From a virus, in IMG/VR virus record IMGVR_UViG_3300037153_000259, positions 1 through 29,424 of that record: 29,424 nt of DNA; one strand, written 5' to 3'. A program made the translations under genes and the position numbers. Below, piece by piece: positions 20,205 to 27,136 of the stretch. The notes under the pieces were generated by a model. It made no database searches and was not told the DNA's origin. It saw only the letters and a list, made by a program, of their open reading frames with translations. The stretch's first letter is position 1, and the number at the start of each line of letters is the position of its first letter.

Positions 20205-20807
20205 TCACGCCGCCGCCTTCGTCTTGGTCTCGGCCGCCGCCGCCGCCGCGCCCGCTGCCGTGTCGAAGTTCTCGGCGTCGGAGATGATCCTCCACTTCTC
20301 GTCGGCGGCGAGCACCGAGAAGGTGAGCGGCAGCCGTGTCGCGTCGGAGCGGACGAGGCTCATCTCGACCGCGTCCGAGATCTGCACGCGCGGGAAGCAG
20401 AAGCGGAAGTGCTCGGCGCCGTCGACGGCGTCGACCGTGATCGCGCGCACGTCGGAGGCGCCCGCGTCGGGCGGCTCGTACGTCCACGGCGCCGCCGTGC
20501 CGGTGAAGGTGCCGCCCCGGAAGGCGAGCAGGACCGTGTCGCGATCGAACTGGATCAGCTCGAACTCGATCGTGATCGGCTCCTCGGTGATCAGGACGCG
20601 CACCGGCGTCGAGACCTGCCAGGCGTTGACCTCTTCCTGGTTGCGGTCGAAGGTGAACTTGACGCCGTCTTCGGAGACGTAGCCGACGTCGATCCACGCC
20701 GCCGGCAGCGGCGTCACGAGGTCGGCGGGCAGCGTCGTGCCCTCGGGTGCGACGTAGACGGCGCCGGTGCCGGCGACGACGACGTCCTGAGCGTTCTGTC
20801 CTGCCAT
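20205..20807 (-). CDS. Major tail (tube) protein
   Basis: A 200-aa protein starting 'MAGQNAQDVVVAGTGAVYVA'. 'PLPAAWIDVGYVSEDGVKFT' and 'FDRNQEEVNAWQVSTPVRVL' are the hallmarks of actinophage major tail proteins (GTGxVYvAP.GT..P......WxDvGYvsedGv). The domain continues with 'EFELIQFDRDTVLLAFRGG' and ends in an Ala/Lys-rich tail. A GGAGGAGG site lies about 9 nt before ATG 20807. Multiple copies polymerise to form the tail tube. Confidence 0.92.
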   Translation of the reverse strand: MAGQNAQDVVVAGTGAVYVAPEGTTLPADLVTPLPAAWIDVGYVSEDGVKFTFDRNQEEVNAWQVSTPVRVLITEEPITIEFELIQFDRDTVLLAFRGGTFTGTAAPWTYEPPDAGASDVRAITVDAVDGAEHFRFCFPRVQISDAVEMSLVRSDATRLPLTFSVLAADEKWRIISDAENFDTAAGAAAAAAETKTKAAA

Positions 20808-20828
20808 CAGAGGGGGCCTCCTCCCTCG

Positions 20829-21263
20829 TTAGGCGGCCGCGAAGAGCGCCGCCGCTGGTTTGACCACCACCTCGAAGTCGCTCACGTACCGCGGGCGTGG
20901 GGGCTTCCACGTCTCGTCGGGTACGTAGCGGTGGGTGACGAGCGCGACGACGTCGCAGACGTTGCCGAGCTCGTCGGGCTGCTCGCCTTCGAGCTCGGCG
21001 AGCGCCTGCAAGCACGTCTCGGCGAGCTGGTAGGCGAGCGCGATCGGTCCGCCGTAGGCGTCGAGCTGCATCGTCGCGCGCTCGACGACGCGCGGCCGGC
21101 CGACGACCGGCGTGCCGCCGATCCGGGTGACGAGCACGAACGGCTCGCCGCCGATCTGCTTCGGGAACACCGTGTAGACGCGGTCGCCGACGATCGCGGC
21201 GACCTCCGGCACCGTGCGCAGGTAGGCAGAGACGAGCCGGGCGACGTCGGGCAGCAGAATCAC
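20829..21263 (-). CDS. Tail terminator-like protein
   Basis: A 144-aa protein from GTG 21263, with GGGG 6-9 nt upstream; a TTG at 21275 would add 4 residues. 'VILLPDVARLVSAYLRTVPE' is followed by 'FPKQIGGEPFVLVTRIGGTP', 'QLDAYGGPIALAYQLAETCL' and a C-terminal strand 'RYVSDFEVVVKP'. This is the alpha/beta layout of tail-terminator (DUF3168-like/gpU-like) proteins, and the gene is in the expected slot between the tail-completion and major tail genes. It caps the tail tube during assembly. Confidence 0.78.
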   Translation of the reverse strand: MILLPDVARLVSAYLRTVPEVAAIVGDRVYTVFPKQIGGEPFVLVTRIGGTPVVGRPRVVERATMQLDAYGGPIALAYQLAETCLQALAELEGEQPDELGNVCDVVALVTHRYVPDETWKPPRPRYVSDFEVVVKPAAALFAAA

Positions 21264-21276
21264 GCGAAGCCCCAAC

Positions 21277-21282
21277 TACAAT
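21277..21282 (+). promoter_or_regulatory. -10 element of the HNH mini-gene, leaderless layout
   Basis: TACAAT lies 7 nt before the GTG at 21290, the standard spacing for a leaderless actinobacterial transcript. No convincing -35 is present. It is oriented opposite to all surrounding late genes. Confidence 0.5.
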
Positions 21283-21289
21283 CGAGCCA

Positions 21290-21550
21290 GTGCCAAGGTG
21301 CCGCACAGAGGGATGTCTGAACGACGAGAAGTACGTTCGCCGCGGCCTCTGCCACGCCTGCTACATGCGCGCATGGCGGCGAGACCATCCGCCGGAGATG
21401 CGAGGTGACCGTCCTCGCTGCATGATCGGCGGCTGCGAACGACCGCGCGTGAACCCCGACCATCTGTTCCTCGCGACGCCAGCGGCAAACAGCGCCGACA
21501 TGGCACGCAAGGGTCGTGCGCGCAACGCGGTCACTTCGGCTCGTACCTGA
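21290..21550 (+). CDS. Decayed HNH homing-endonuclease mini-gene with zinc finger
   Basis: An 86-aa plus-strand ORF inside the minus-strand tail operon. The N-terminus 'MPRCRTEGCLNDEKYVRRGL' with 'CHACYMRAWRR' is the small zinc finger common at the start of actinophage HNH endonucleases. The C-terminus 'CERPRVNPDHLFLATPAANS' with 'ADMARKGRA' is their closing segment (..CvNPdHLFLGT.adNmaDM..KGR). The roughly 80-100 residues between, including the first catalytic His, are missing, and the usual Cys before VNP is Arg. It therefore looks like an internal-deletion remnant, probably not a nuclease, yet it keeps an intact frame and a -10 box. It ends 20 bp inside the convergent tail-completion gene. 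Confidence 0.7.
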   Translation: MPRCRTEGCLNDEKYVRRGLCHACYMRAWRRDHPPEMRGDRPRCMIGGCERPRVNPDHLFLATPAANSADMARKGRARNAVTSART

Positions 21551-21844
21551 GCCCCAGCGAACGCACGGCGGTCTCGACCGGCCGGTAGGCCGGATTCCAG
21601 CGCGTGCCATACTCGCGGCTCTAAGCCAGTGCCAGAACGGGGAGCCGACGTGCACCCTCACTCCCTGCTCGGCACCGGCTTCCTCCACCGATGGCTTGTA
21701 GCTCGCGCGCATCGTGCCGTAGTGCACCGGCACGAAGGCGGGGATCGTCGCGGCGATCGCGTCGGCTGTCGGCCGCATGCCCGGCTTCGCGAGCTCCGCG
21801 ATCGTCTTCGCCGCGTCGGGCTCGAGCACGAGCACGGTCGGCAT
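21531..21844 (-). pseudogene. HK97 gp10-like tail completion protein, frameshifted
   Basis: ATG 21844 (TGATG junction with the head-closure gene) opens a protein with 'TADAIAATIPAFVPVHYGTM', 'RASYKPSVEEAG' and 'RVHVGSPFWHWL', typical of gp10-like head-tail or tail-completion proteins. After FWHWL the frame leaves the family. The expected continuation 'EYGTRWNPAYRPVETAVRSL' and 'GLRYEPK' is present in the -1 frame and ends at TGA 21531. Removing 8 nt (equivalent to 21616-21623) restores a continuous gene of about 101 aa. Either the gene is broken, the sequence has an error, or a recoding event is required. As written, the zero frame would read through the antisense HNH ORF. Confidence 0.75.
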
Positions 21845-22200
21845 CAGGCGGCCGCCTCGCCGTAGTCGGTGCGTCGCGCCATCGCCTCGACGTGCGTGAT
21901 GCCGGTGAGCGGCGAGCGCGGCGCCGCCGCGTCGCCTTCGAGCTCGAGCAGCTCGCCGCTGTCGGTGAGCCGGATCGCGTCCCAGCCGCGAAGCGGCGCG
22001 CCGGCCGGCAGGAAGACGCGGTAGGTCGCGATCTGGACGGCGCCGCCTTCGGCCTCGAGCGAGCTCGCCTGCTGGAGCTCGCAGAGCGTCGTCGCGATAA
22101 CCGTCTCGGCGGCCGGCTGCGCGCCGTCGTCGGCCGGCGTCTCGGCGTAGGCGCGTTGCACGAGCTCGCACGGCGTCGTCAGAAGGTGGTCGAGGCTCAT
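21844..22200 (-). CDS. Head closure / head-tail stopper protein
   Basis: A 118-aa protein: 'MSLDHLLTTPCELVQRAYAE', 'TTLCELQQASSLEAEGGAVQ', 'TYRVFLPAGAPLRGWDAIRL' and 'LELEGDAAAPRSPLTGITHV', ending 'EAMARRTDYGEAAA'. The order (hydrophobic strand with 'CELVQR', 'YRVFLPAG..L..WD.i', 'pl.GvtHveA..RRT') is that of SPP1 gp16-type head-tail connectors. The ATG overlaps the adaptor stop (ATGA). It plugs the portal after packaging and provides the tail docking surface. Confidence 0.8.
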   Translation of the reverse strand: MSLDHLLTTPCELVQRAYAETPADDGAQPAAETVIATTLCELQQASSLEAEGGAVQIATYRVFLPAGAPLRGWDAIRLTDSGELLELEGDAAAPRSPLTGITHVEAMARRTDYGEAAA

Positions 22201-22658
22201 GCGAGCGCCAGCTCTTCCGAGAGCCGGTCGAGGTCGCGCTGCCACCATTCGGGCGGCCAGCCGCAGCCGGCGATCGGCGAGGTGTCGAGGTCGAAGGCCG
22301 TCGAGTGCATCGGCGCCCACGGGTTGAGCTGCCGGCCGAGCGCGCCGTCGAGCGCGCCGAGCACCGAGTCGAGCGTGAGCGGCGTCGCGAGCCGGTAGCT
22401 GTAGCCGCCGATCGTCTCGCCGACGACGGCGCCGGCCTTCGTCAGCGCGGCGCCGCCGAACATCGCCGCGAGCTCGAGGCCGACGGCGTGCACCGGCGCC
22501 GGAATCGGCGCCTCGATCACGTTCGGCCAGCAGTAGGCCTCGACCGCGATCTGCACGAGCGTCGAGACGCGCTGCGCGTCTTCGGCGCTGAGCCCGAGCA
22601 GCTCTTCGAGCTCGTCGGGCTCGACGATCGTGCCCCATTCCGGCGCCGGCGTCGACAA
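22197..22658 (-). CDS. Head-tail adaptor (connector) protein
   Basis: A 153-aa helical protein, probably from TTG 22658 ('MSTPAPEWGTIVEPDELEEL' when read with Met), with a GGAAGGCGG stretch upstream. 'LLGLSAEDAQRVSTLVQIAV' and 'EAYCWPNV' resemble the alpha-helical gp15/gp6-like adaptors that bind the portal. The stop overlaps the head-closure start. The gene order scaffold-capsid-small protein-adaptor-closure-completion-terminator is canonical for siphoviruses and supports the call. Confidence 0.75.
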   Translation of the reverse strand: MSTPAPEWGTIVEPDELEELLGLSAEDAQRVSTLVQIAVEAYCWPNVIEAPIPAPVHAVGLELAAMFGGAALTKAGAVVGETIGGYSYRLATPLTLDSVLGALDGALGRQLNPWAPMHSTAFDLDTSPIAGCGWPPEWWQRDLDRLSEELALA

Positions 22659-22659
22659 G

Positions 22660-22797
22660 CTAGCCGCCGCCGCCTTCCGAGCTCGAGCTCGCCGTCTTGC
22701 GCTTCGAGCTCGTCTTGCGCTTCGGCTTCGGCTTCGGCTCGGGCCCGGCTGCGGCGTCCCGGGCCCGAGCCGCGAGCAGACGTCGCCGTCTGCTCAC
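22660..22797 (-). CDS. 45-aa Lys/Ser-rich protein following the capsid
   Basis: GTG 22797 overlaps the capsid TGA (GTGA). The product starts 'VSRRRRLLAARARDAAAGPE', continues with a Lys/Pro run 'PKPKPKRKTSSKRKTASSSS' and ends EGGGG. Small basic, low-complexity proteins are frequent after capsid genes in actinophages and may bind DNA or decorate the head, but no domain is evident. The coupling to the capsid gene is the main support. Confidence 0.5.
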   Translation of the reverse strand: MSRRRRLLAARARDAAAGPEPKPKPKRKTSSKRKTASSSSEGGGG

Positions 22798-23666
22798 GAC
22801 GTCCACTTCGCGGTCTTGAACGCGTCGACCGAACCGCCGTCGGTGAGCGGCTTGCCGATCGCGACGCCGAGCCGCATGTAGGCGCGCATCGCGATCAGGT
22901 CGTCCTGGAAAGCGTTGGCGATGATCGCGCCGGTGTTGTCCTGGAGGATCGCCGAGTCGGAGAGGTCGAAGCGGATGTCCTGCCGGATGCCGATGACGAG
23001 GTAGCGCCAGTCGCCGACGATCGCGTCGCCGTCGGTCGGATCCCAGGTCGCGCCGTGCTCGACCGGCAGGCCGTAGAGCTGCTCGGCCGGCGCCGACTCC
23101 GGCGTCACCATCAGGTCGCGGTAGACCTTGCGCAAGGCGGCGCCGATCGCCGGGCCCGACGCGATCCCGGACGGCGTCAGCCCGTCGGCCTCGAGCAGGC
23201 TCATCGCGCCGTCGATCGCGCCGAGCGCGTCGTCGGCGGCGACCGAGTCGGGCGGCGGCGTGCCGGCGACACCGTCGGGCGGGAACGAGGCAGGCTCGCC
23301 GTTTCCGAAGAGCACGGCGTCGTCGATCACCTCGGCCATGCTCGACGAGATAAGCGGCCGCACCTGGTCCCAGACCGGGAAGCCGGCGTCGTCGACGAAC
23401 GCCGACGGGATCGCGAGCGCGCAGGCGAGCTCTTCCGGCACGATCTGCTCGGCCGTCCACTCGACCTTGGTCGCGGGCTTGCGGCCGCCGAAGCGCGGGT
23501 TGACCCAGCCGGCGACGGGCAGCGCCGAGACGACCGGCAGCGATTCGAGGCCTTGCGGCATGCGCAGCGTCGTGCCGAGCGCGAGCGCCGCCGACGTCTT
23601 CTCGACGACGTTGAGCAGCTCCGCCGCGACGGCGGACGGGATCAGTGAGTCGTAATCGGTTGCCAT
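22794..23666 (-). CDS. Major capsid protein, HK97 fold
   Basis: A 290-aa protein with the conserved N-arm 'ATDYDSLIPSAVAAELLNVV', then 'EKTSAALALGTTLRMPQGLE', 'LPVVSALPVAGWVNPRFGGR', the P-loop-like 'ATKVEWTAEQIVPEELACAL' and the C-terminal 'DLIAMRAYMRLGVAIGKPLT'. This is the typical HK97-fold capsid of actinobacterial siphoviruses. AGGAGG lies about 9 nt upstream of ATG 23666, one of the strongest ribosome-binding sites in the window and in keeping with high expression. The cleavable delta domain is absent; a separate scaffold gene precedes it. Confidence 0.93.
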   Translation of the reverse strand: MATDYDSLIPSAVAAELLNVVEKTSAALALGTTLRMPQGLESLPVVSALPVAGWVNPRFGGRKPATKVEWTAEQIVPEELACALAIPSAFVDDAGFPVWDQVRPLISSSMAEVIDDAVLFGNGEPASFPPDGVAGTPPPDSVAADDALGAIDGAMSLLEADGLTPSGIASGPAIGAALRKVYRDLMVTPESAPAEQLYGLPVEHGATWDPTDGDAIVGDWRYLVIGIRQDIRFDLSDSAILQDNTGAIIANAFQDDLIAMRAYMRLGVAIGKPLTDGGSVDAFKTAKWTS

Positions 23667-23810
23667 AGCGGGACACCTCCTAGAAGGCGAAGCGGTGAAC
23701 TAGGGAAGCGTCCGGCGCCATGGCCGGATTGAGCGGCGAGCTCGCTAGCCGCGCCCGGCTGCACTAGCGAGTCGTCTGCGCGCGATGTTAGCGCGGTCGG
23801 TCGACGTGCG

Positions 23811-24413
23811 CTATCGGCGGCCTCCTCGAGCCGCCTTACGCAGCCACTCCGACCCGTCCGAGTCGGCGGCGCGCGTACCGCCAGGCTGCGTGCGCGCGCC
23901 TTGCGAGCGCACGCCGGTCGTCGGCGTCGCGCCGTTCGTGTCGGCGGCGAGATAGCTCTTCTGCTCGATCAGCGTCGCGACGGCCTTGTCGAGGTCGCGG
24001 TCGCGCTCGTCGAGCTCGAGCAGCTTGTCGACGTCGAGGTAGCGGATCGCGTCGTCGGGGTCGCGCAGCTTGCCGGCGGCGGCCGCTCTGATCTGCGCCT
24101 CGAGCAGCCGGCGGCCGTGCTCGGCGGCGGCCTCGCGCTTGCCTTCGGCCTTCGCCTCGGCGACGGCGCGCTCTTGATCGCCGAGCGCCGCCGTCTTGAG
24201 CTTCTCGAGCTCCGTCTCGGCGTTGCGCAGCCGGCGCCGGTAGTCGCCCGCCTCGGTCTTCAACGCCTCCATCGTCTTGAACGCGAGCGCGGGGTCGGTG
24301 CGGATCGCCTCGAGCTCCGCGTCGCCGGGTGTCGGGTCAGCCGGCGGGTCGGCCGGCGGATCGTTCGCTGGGTCGGCCGTGGGGTCGGCCGGCGGGTCGG
24401 GACTCGTGCTCAT
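23811..24413 (-). CDS. Capsid scaffolding protein
   Basis: A 200-aa protein. An acidic Pro/Asp repeat N-terminus is followed by a coiled coil (about 32-110: 'LKTEAGDYRRRLRNAETELE', 'DQERAVAEAKAEGKREAAAE'). Then comes the conserved 'DPDDAIRYLDVDKLLELDER', 'ATLIEQKSYLAAD' region and a disordered tail ending 'WLRKAARGGRR'. This is the standard actinophage scaffold layout, located directly before the capsid. AGGAAG lies just upstream of ATG 24413, which overlaps the MuF-like stop (ATGA). Confidence 0.88.
   Translation of the reverse strand: MSTSPDPPADPTADPANDPPADPPADPTPGDAELEAIRTDPALAFKTMEALKTEAGDYRRRLRNAETELEKLKTAALGDQERAVAEAKAEGKREAAAEHGRRLLEAQIRAAAAGKLRDPDDAIRYLDVDKLLELDERDRDLDKAVATLIEQKSYLAADTNGATPTTGVRSQGARTQPGGTRAADSDGSEWLRKAARGGRR
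24330..24395 (-). repeat. Degenerate tandem repeat coding for PADP units in the scaffold
   Basis: Repeats of about 12 nt encode 'PPADPTADPANDPPADPPAD' (scaffold residues 7-28). The unit varies by small substitutions, suggesting slippage-driven length variation in a disordered region. Confidence 0.6.
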
Positions 24414-25033
24414 GCTTCCTCCCCTTCGAGGACCGGCGAGACGCTGCACCGGTCGCGGTCGTGGAACGGGACCGAGTCGGCCCCCTTGTAGACGCGGTCG
24501 GCGCCGACGAGCTCGCACCACGGGCAGCAGGCCGGGTCGACCTCCTTGCGGTAGCCGCGCACGCGCGCGCCGGTCGAGCTCGTGCCTTCCTCGACACCGA
24601 CGCGCTGCGCCGCCTGCAAGTCGCCCGACGTGAGCGCGTGCGCGTAGCTCGCCGCCTGCTCGACCGCGGCCGGCATCGCGGCGCCCTCGTCGACGAGAGC
24701 TCTTGCTCGGAGCACCGGCGCGACGAGCGAGCGCGAGTCGGGCTGCACGAGCACACCCGACCGCTCGAGCGCGTGCTCGACGTCGACGGCGCGCTTGATC
24801 CGATGGCCGGCGAGCGCCGCGATCGCGACGCCGTAGCCGGCGGCCGAGCTCGCCGCCGCATGCTGCCCGCCGGCGACGACCGGGAAGGCACGGCCGACGT
24901 AGCCGGCGAGCGCGTCTTCGCCGAGGTCGGGCATCGCGGCGAGCAGCGCGCCGAGGCCGGCGGCAACGCGCTCCTGCATGCCGAGCTGCCGCTTGCGGTT
25001 GAGCTCGTCGAGCGTCTTACGCGGTAGCGCCAC
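24410..25033 (-). CDS. MuF-like minor head protein
   Basis: A 207-aa protein. The N-terminal helical region (about 1-120) resembles the MuF scaffold of portal-adjacent proteins. The C-terminal block 'VRGYRKEVDPACCPWCELVG' followed by 'SVPFHDRDRCSVSPVLEGE' matches the actinophage MuF motif (C..C..L....VY......FH..C.C.P). Cys residues may bind a metal. GTG 25033 overlaps the portal stop by 17 nt. The protein is packaged in or assembled with the head, probably helping portal or capsid assembly. Confidence 0.78.
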   Translation of the reverse strand: MALPRKTLDELNRKRQLGMQERVAAGLGALLAAMPDLGEDALAGYVGRAFPVVAGGQHAAASSAAGYGVAIAALAGHRIKRAVDVEHALERSGVLVQPDSRSLVAPVLRARALVDEGAAMPAAVEQAASYAHALTSGDLQAAQRVGVEEGTSSTGARVRGYRKEVDPACCPWCELVGADRVYKGADSVPFHDRDRCSVSPVLEGEEA

Positions 25034-26459
25034 CAGGCGGGGTCCCTGCCGGCGCCGGTGCGGGCGCGAGCGCCGCCGCTGCCGCCGCCGCGAGCTGCTC
25101 GGCCTCGGCCTGCACGCGCATCCGTTGAATCGCCTGCGGCGAGAAGCCCATGAACGTCCAGATAGCCTCGGTCGGCACGCCGACGGCCTGCATCTTCGTC
25201 GCAGCGTCTGCGACGACCGCCGGGTTGCGCCGCTCGGGTGTGTGCCAGAGCACCTCGAGCCGCGAGTCGTCGGCGAGCTCGGAATCGCCGGCCGCCTTCG
25301 CCGCGATCCTGACGACCGACTGCCACGACTCGCCGAAGCTGAGCTGCCGGTCGAGGCACTTCGTCACGAGCCCGGTTTCGCTCGTGATCAGCGACTCGGC
25401 GCTCGGCGGATTGGCAAGATCGGATTGCACGAAGTAGTAGCTCGGCACGCGCGAGATCGCGGCGAGCTCGGCGACCTCGTCGTCGATCGCGCGCAGGTAC
25501 TGCCCGATGTCGCCGGCCGGGAACGAGCCGAACTTGACGTCCTTGCCGGCCTCGCCTTCTGCAACCCAGAGCCGCCAGGGGCCCGCCTGGAATGGGTTGA
25601 TCGGCTTGCCGGTGTCGGGGTCGCGCACGACCTCGAGGCCGGTCGCCCACTTCTGCGGAAACGTGATCGAGTAGGCGCCGATCAGTTTCGCGAGCTCGAG
25701 CTCTTGAATCCGCTGCATGATCGGCACGAGCTCGTCGAGCTCCGACAGGCCCGGCGAGGCGGCCGTCGGCCGGTTCTCGAACGGGACGACAGGCACGACG
25801 CCGAGCTCGTTCGGCACGACGATCGGCAGCTCGTCCCACGGCGCGCGCGACCCGTCAACCAGCGGCGAGCGGCGCGCGTCCCGGTAGACGGCCTGCCAGG
25901 AGGCGACGAGCGTCGGCGTGTAGAGCTCGGCAAGCCAGCGGCCGCCGCCGAGCGGCAGACACTTGAGCGCCGAGTCGACGGTGCGCCGGTCGCCGGCGAC
26001 AGCTAGGTGGGTCACCTCGAGCGCCGTCTCGGGCGCGATCCGGACGGCGTCGCCCGAGCCGCTGACGCTGACGTAGCCGACGCCGGTGATCAGCGACTCG
26101 GTGTGCACGTCGCGCTGATCTGCGTCCATGCGCGAGTCGACGAGCCGAGCCCAGGCGCGATCGTCGGCGGCCTCGCCGCTGGTTGAGCGCACGCCCTGGA
26201 TCGAGAGCCGCTCGGTGATCGTGTCGACGACGAGCCTGGCCCAGGCGCCGCGCGCCATCTGCCGCAGCCGCTCGAACGCCGGCTTGTAGTCGGCGGCCGG
26301 CGGCATCGCCGGCGGCGGCTGCTCGCAGCGGTACCAGTCGTAGAAGTCTTCCGCCTGCTCGCGCTGCACGCGAAGCTTCGTCAGCAGCGTGTCGCGAAGA
26401 CTCGCGAGCGCGTCGAGCTCATCGGTCGTCGTCGCGAGCTCGACGTCTAGGACGCTCAC
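25017..26459 (-). CDS. Portal protein (SPP1 gp6-like)
   Basis: A 480-aa protein from GTG 26459. Features: 'DFYDWYRCEQPPPAMPPAAD', 'RLRQMARGAWARLVVDTITE', 'ERLSIQGVRS', 'ELPIVVPNELGVVPVVPFEN', 'LSELDELVPIMQRIQELELA' and 'SRVPSYYFVQSDLANPPSAE' with 'SLITSETGLVTKC'. These are the standard blocks of the Phage_prot_Gp6 portal family. The dodecameric portal is the DNA entry and exit channel. A longer open frame (to 26657) is non-coding upstream sequence, because a -10 box sits 7 nt before this GTG. Confidence 0.92.
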   Translation of the reverse strand: MSVLDVELATTTDELDALASLRDTLLTKLRVQREQAEDFYDWYRCEQPPPAMPPAADYKPAFERLRQMARGAWARLVVDTITERLSIQGVRSTSGEAADDRAWARLVDSRMDADQRDVHTESLITGVGYVSVSGSGDAVRIAPETALEVTHLAVAGDRRTVDSALKCLPLGGGRWLAELYTPTLVASWQAVYRDARRSPLVDGSRAPWDELPIVVPNELGVVPVVPFENRPTAASPGLSELDELVPIMQRIQELELAKLIGAYSITFPQKWATGLEVVRDPDTGKPINPFQAGPWRLWVAEGEAGKDVKFGSFPAGDIGQYLRAIDDEVAELAAISRVPSYYFVQSDLANPPSAESLITSETGLVTKCLDRQLSFGESWQSVVRIAAKAAGDSELADDSRLEVLWHTPERRNPAVVADAATKMQAVGVPTEAIWTFMGFSPQAIQRMRVQAEAEQLAAAAAAALAPAPAPAGTPPGGATA

Positions 26460-26466
26460 ACGCGCG

Positions 26467-26496
26467 AGTGTAGACCTGGACGACGACGTGCGTGAA
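26467..26496 (-). promoter_or_regulatory. Leaderless promoter for the portal operon
   Basis: On the minus strand TTCACG (26491-26496), an 18-nt spacer, TACACT (26467-26472), then 7 nt to the GTG at 26459. The spacing predicts transcription starting at or next to the initiation codon. It lies in a 175-nt gap between the secreted-protein moron and portal, which also has twin CGATACCGG repeats (around 26505-26530). It would let capsid and tail genes be transcribed separately from the terminase. Confidence 0.55.
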
Positions 26497-26634
26497 GACG
26501 GCGGACCGATACCGGATGCCCGATACCGGCCGCCGTCTGCTAGCCGCCGCGTGTAGCTACCCGCGCACGTTCGATCCGGAACGTCGCACGCCGACGGCAG
26601 CATTCGCCGAACGAGGCAGACAGAGCGGCGGCGG

Positions 26635-27096
26635 TCACGCAGGGCAGCGGCCGGCACGGTAGGCGCGGAAGTGATCGCCGGCGATGAGGCCGTACCACTT
26701 GCCGCGATAGCGGCCGGTGTAGACGGTGTCGGCGATCTTGCGCTTGCCGAGCGCGACTTGCAGCGTCACGGCGCGCACCTTCTGCCGGCCGAGCAGCGGG
26801 AACGTCACGACGTCGTCGTACTCGTCGACGACGCGCACGTCGTCGGGTTGCATGTTGAGCGCGACGTCGGTCGCATGCGAGCGGCGCTGGCATCGCTCCC
26901 AGGCGGCGCGACGGAAGGCCGCGCGCTGCCGGGGGTGAAGGATCTGCCATTGCCGGCCGTACTGCCCGAGGATCTGCGCCTGCAGCGCGGCCTGCGCGAG
27001 CTTGCCCGGCTCGTCCGGCGAGAACGCCGAGGCGACGCCCGCGAGCGCGAGCGCCGCGAGCGTCGCAGCCGTGAGCGTGGAGAGGCGTTTCGTCAT
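26635..27096 (-). CDS. Secreted protein (moron) between terminase and portal
   Basis: A 153-aa protein with a clear Sec signal peptide: 'MTKRLSTLTAATLAALALAG' then VASA, cleavage after A24. The mature part contains 'GRQWQILHPRQRAAFRRAAW' with C69 nearby, 'ALNMQPDDVRVVDEYDDVV', 'RAVTLQVALGKRKIADTVYT' and a C-terminal 'FRAYRAGRCPA' (C151). Two Cys may form a disulfide outside the cell. The style (W..LHP.qR...r..w..C, then beta strands) resembles small NTF2-like exported proteins of actinobacteria. AAGGGGG precedes ATG 27096. It is not a virion gene by sequence; a lysogenic-conversion or superinfection-exclusion role is inference. Confidence 0.75.
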   Translation of the reverse strand: MTKRLSTLTAATLAALALAGVASAFSPDEPGKLAQAALQAQILGQYGRQWQILHPRQRAAFRRAAWERCQRRSHATDVALNMQPDDVRVVDEYDDVVTFPLLGRQKVRAVTLQVALGKRKIADTVYTGRYRGKWYGLIAGDHFRAYRAGRCPA

Positions 27097-27136
27097 CGTT
27101 CCCCCTTCCCGATCAGTAGCCCGACCGGGAAGTCTC

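Noticed and set aside
22305-23648. 447-aa plus-strand open frame across capsid and connector genes
   Set aside because: Antisense shadow of the capsid and adaptor genes with Arg/Ala/Asp-biased composition and no recognisable motif.
24330-24402. Repeated GGGTCGGCCGGCGG units as a possible CRISPR or regulatory array
   Set aside because: The units are in-frame codons for PADP repeats in the scaffold protein, irregular and without spacers.
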